Positions 56,131-58,322 of a DNA stretch of 58,322 nucleotides are shown piece after piece; the stretch's first letter is position 1, and every line of letters begins with the position of its first letter. The notes under the pieces are model-generated. The model made no database searches. It saw only the letters and a program-made list of their open reading frames with translations, and was not told where the DNA came from. The position numbers and the translations under genes were made by a program. Source of the stretch: Welwitschia mirabilis (Eukaryota > Gnetophyta > Gnetopsida > Welwitschiales); contig JBOZIK010000001.1 of NCBI GenBank assembly GCA_051453625.1, positions 270,436,658 to 270,494,979 on the forward strand, written 5' to 3'.

Positions 56131-57584
56131 GCTTTTGTGAATTGATTTGATATTCCTTCATAAATTAAATTGCATTAGTAGTATTTGATAAATCTATACT
56201 ATAAATAATAAGTTTTTCTAGTATATTCATTATTTTACTGATTTAAATTATTATATAATTAGTTGTTGAACCTCGAATATATTTTTTTAAGTGAAAGTTA
56301 AATTTCAAGAATAGAGGAATAGGATAAAAACATCATATATTATTAATTAGTAGTTATAAATTAGTAAAATTTATACTATAACTCTAGAATTGTGTTATTA
56401 ATGTAAAATGTAAAAACAATAGTTTTTTTGATGTATAATTATTTTTAAGAAGTTTATTCATTAAAATATATTAGGAAATAAATGCAAAATGTAGTAAGCA
56501 ATTAATTTCCATTTTTATCACTAATAGCTGAGACATTAACAAATTTGAGTATCTTAGGTTGTAGGGAATTACATAATATTTCCAAAACATCTTAAATCAT
56601 TTAACAAATCAAAGTAGTATGAAAGTTATGATCCTTTTAGTGTAGTGCAATAGAACTATAATTTTAAAAAATTTAATAGTTTTTAACCTTTAACCATAAC
56701 CTAAGAAATAATATTTTTAGAATTCCAAGGTAGCTTAAGTTAGTTTCTAAGAATCCTATTATGAATATAGTTTAAATTATTATAATTTTTTATTCATATA
56801 TTATTAAATTTTTTATTTTGATATCTCCTTAGAGCAAAAAATATTATAATTAATGTTTTAAATTATATAAAAACATTTACATAAAATTTTTAGGGAATTT
56901 GAGTATACAAGATAAATTTCTATTAGTATCCTTAAGTTATATTACCTTAATATAAATACCTTTTAATTTTGCCTTTATATTACTTTGAGTATGCATGCTT
57001 GTAAGAGTTTGCACCTTAATAAGAATTTTCACCTTACTAGTTTAAGTAACATAAATAGTCTTTGACTCATCACTTATTTTCTTGACTTATAATATAACTA
57101 TATGAATCTTGGATAAAGAGTTATATCTTAAGAATTGTGCTTGAGTTATACTTTCATTTGCTTACCTTCATTGCACCAATCCATGAAGATTATCATATGA
57201 GCATGGGATAATGTTTCTAGAATTGGCATAACTTCAAATATGGATTAGTTTTTTTAAGTACATTATTAATATGTGATTTGATACATTTTGAATATTTTTA
57301 TTATTATTAAAAAATAAAAGTAAAAAATATTTCCTTTATTTATATTTTTAGTATTGTAATTCTAAATATAGAGATATTGTAGTATTTTTATTTTCTCTTT
57401 TATAATTATTTTTATAAAATAAACCTAATAATGATTAGAAGTATTATAAATAGGTGCATAATCTATTAAATATCTACATGTATTAGAATTATATGCATAC
57501 AATTGTGTGGTGTATTCATTGAAGAAAATTAAATTAAGATAATAATGTTCATCCCCATACTTGGATTTCATCACCAAGGTGGGT

Positions 57585-57619
57585 NNNNNNNNNNNNNNNN
57601 NNNNNNNNNNNNNNNNNNN
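57585..57619. other. Assembly gap, 35 N
   Basis: Comparison with copy B (48575-48615) suggests about 40 bases are missing, so this gap estimate is credible. Confidence 0.98.
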
Positions 57620-58322
57620 GTGAATTTAATTATTGATTTGTTGTCCTACCCATGTATGAACTTACTCTAACTTAATATCTCAAGCCTTGGGCATTGATTA
57701 ACTATGTTTAACCATCTAGAGATGTTTCAAGAAAGAGAGGTTATTTATAAGCATGTACAACTCATGTACTACCTATAACTTGTATTGCGGGTATATTGAG
57801 ATAAAGTCTAAGCTTATGAAGTTTAGCCCAGCGATGTTTGTATAGTTTAGAAGCTGAAGTAGAACTACATTACATCTAGAGGGTGATTGGATATTGAGTT
57901 AGAATGCCATTAATAGGAGTTGCAACCTCCTATTATACTAGTTAGGCATTATCTTTGTACTTATCCATGTGTGTTTATAATAAGTTTACATATCCTCAAC
58001 TATTTACAAGATATTTTTCTTTATGATGAAAAAATAGAAAGAAAGAAAAAACACAAATTTATAACATTACCATTGTTTGTAAATCAAAATAACCTAGGCA
58101 TTAATTCTACATAAATATATAACAACAACATGATCTATGTTTTTCAAAATACAAAAATGACAATAAAGGAATAAGTAAAATTTGATCCTAGGTTTTACTA
58201 TGTGTATTAAGTAATAATATAAAATAATGAAAGAAAAGAAAAGAAAAAAAAATTAGTGCTTAATTAGGATAAGAAGAGATATGGTATTGGAGAGTAACTC
58301 ATTAACACTCATGTGGTGGATG

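Larger units (their letters stand above)
45428..58322 (+). mobile_element. Ty3-gypsy retrotransposon with ~3.8-kb LTRs (Tekay/Del-like), incomplete at window end
   Basis: LTR copy B, a leader of about 2 kb, gag, protease, RT, RNase H, integrase and LTR copy C in order on the plus strand. Integrase motifs (IDRAAKSTHFILVKPTY) and very long LTRs are typical of the Tekay/Del lineage. The end of integrase, the 3' leader and the first few hundred bases of copy C's LTR are missing, so an internal deletion joined integrase to LTR near 55060-55120. The coding parts show fewer stops than the element at 7595, hinting at a younger age, but no gene is intact. Confidence 0.85.
55090..58322 (+). repeat. Long LTR copy C (3' LTR, 5'-truncated, runs off the window)
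   Basis: Aligns with copies A and B from about TTCTTGGTAAATGTGAGAGTTG (55150) to the end. It lacks the TGTCATAT start and roughly the first 300 bases. Contains gaps at 56031-56130 and 57585-57619. Near 58287 it reads ATGGTATTGGAGAG, which resembles a tRNA-Met primer site; if real, an internal region would follow beyond the window and copy C would be a 5' LTR instead. Confidence 0.8.

Overview
This window looks like nuclear DNA from a large plant genome, most likely a gymnosperm. It is very A+T-rich (roughly 70% by eye), nearly devoid of CpG outside one island, packed with old LTR retrotransposons, and interrupted by 28 runs of N, 19 of them exactly 100 bases. The extreme AT bias, the TA/TG-type decay of retroelement codons and the old LTR families would suit a gnetophyte such as Welwitschia; that placement is inference only. 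I see no bacterial, organellar, rRNA, tRNA or CRISPR features.

Layout. 1-1738: probable 3' LTR of a truncated Ty1-copia element, with a 67-bp tandem repeat. 1739-6418: unassigned AT-rich sequence. 6419-23728: a Ty1-copia element on the minus strand with short LTRs (about 234 bp). Its RNase H region is split by a Ty3-gypsy chromovirus-like element on the plus strand (7595-16481, LTRs about 740-750 bp). 23729-28140: mostly unassigned. 28140-30700: a CpG-retaining island holding the only convincing host gene, a four-exon gene for a heterotrimeric G-protein gamma subunit (exons 28659-28805, 29572-29624, 29723-29767, 29859-29943; 109 residues; CaaX-like end after five cysteines). Just downstream are a tRNA-like SINE candidate (about 30413) and a better SINE with a 16-bp target-site duplication (31848-32024).

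35000-39530: four diverged tandem units of about 1.13 kb, each carrying the same decayed reading frame on the minus strand; I could not identify the protein. 40697-44130, 45428-49240 and 55090-58322: three copies of a very long LTR (about 3.8 kb). The last two flank a decayed Ty3-gypsy gag-protease-RT-RNase H-integrase region (51300-55060), resembling the long-LTR Tekay/Del type. Between the first two copies lies an unidentified stretch with a TATA box and a 37-codon ORF.

The sequences on the two sides of most 100-base gaps are near-identical direct repeats (about 40 to 900 bp). Many apparent duplications here are therefore probably unmerged contig ends or haplotypes rather than biology. All retroelement genes are interrupted by stops and frameshifts, so the G-gamma gene is the only locus expected to make a functional protein.
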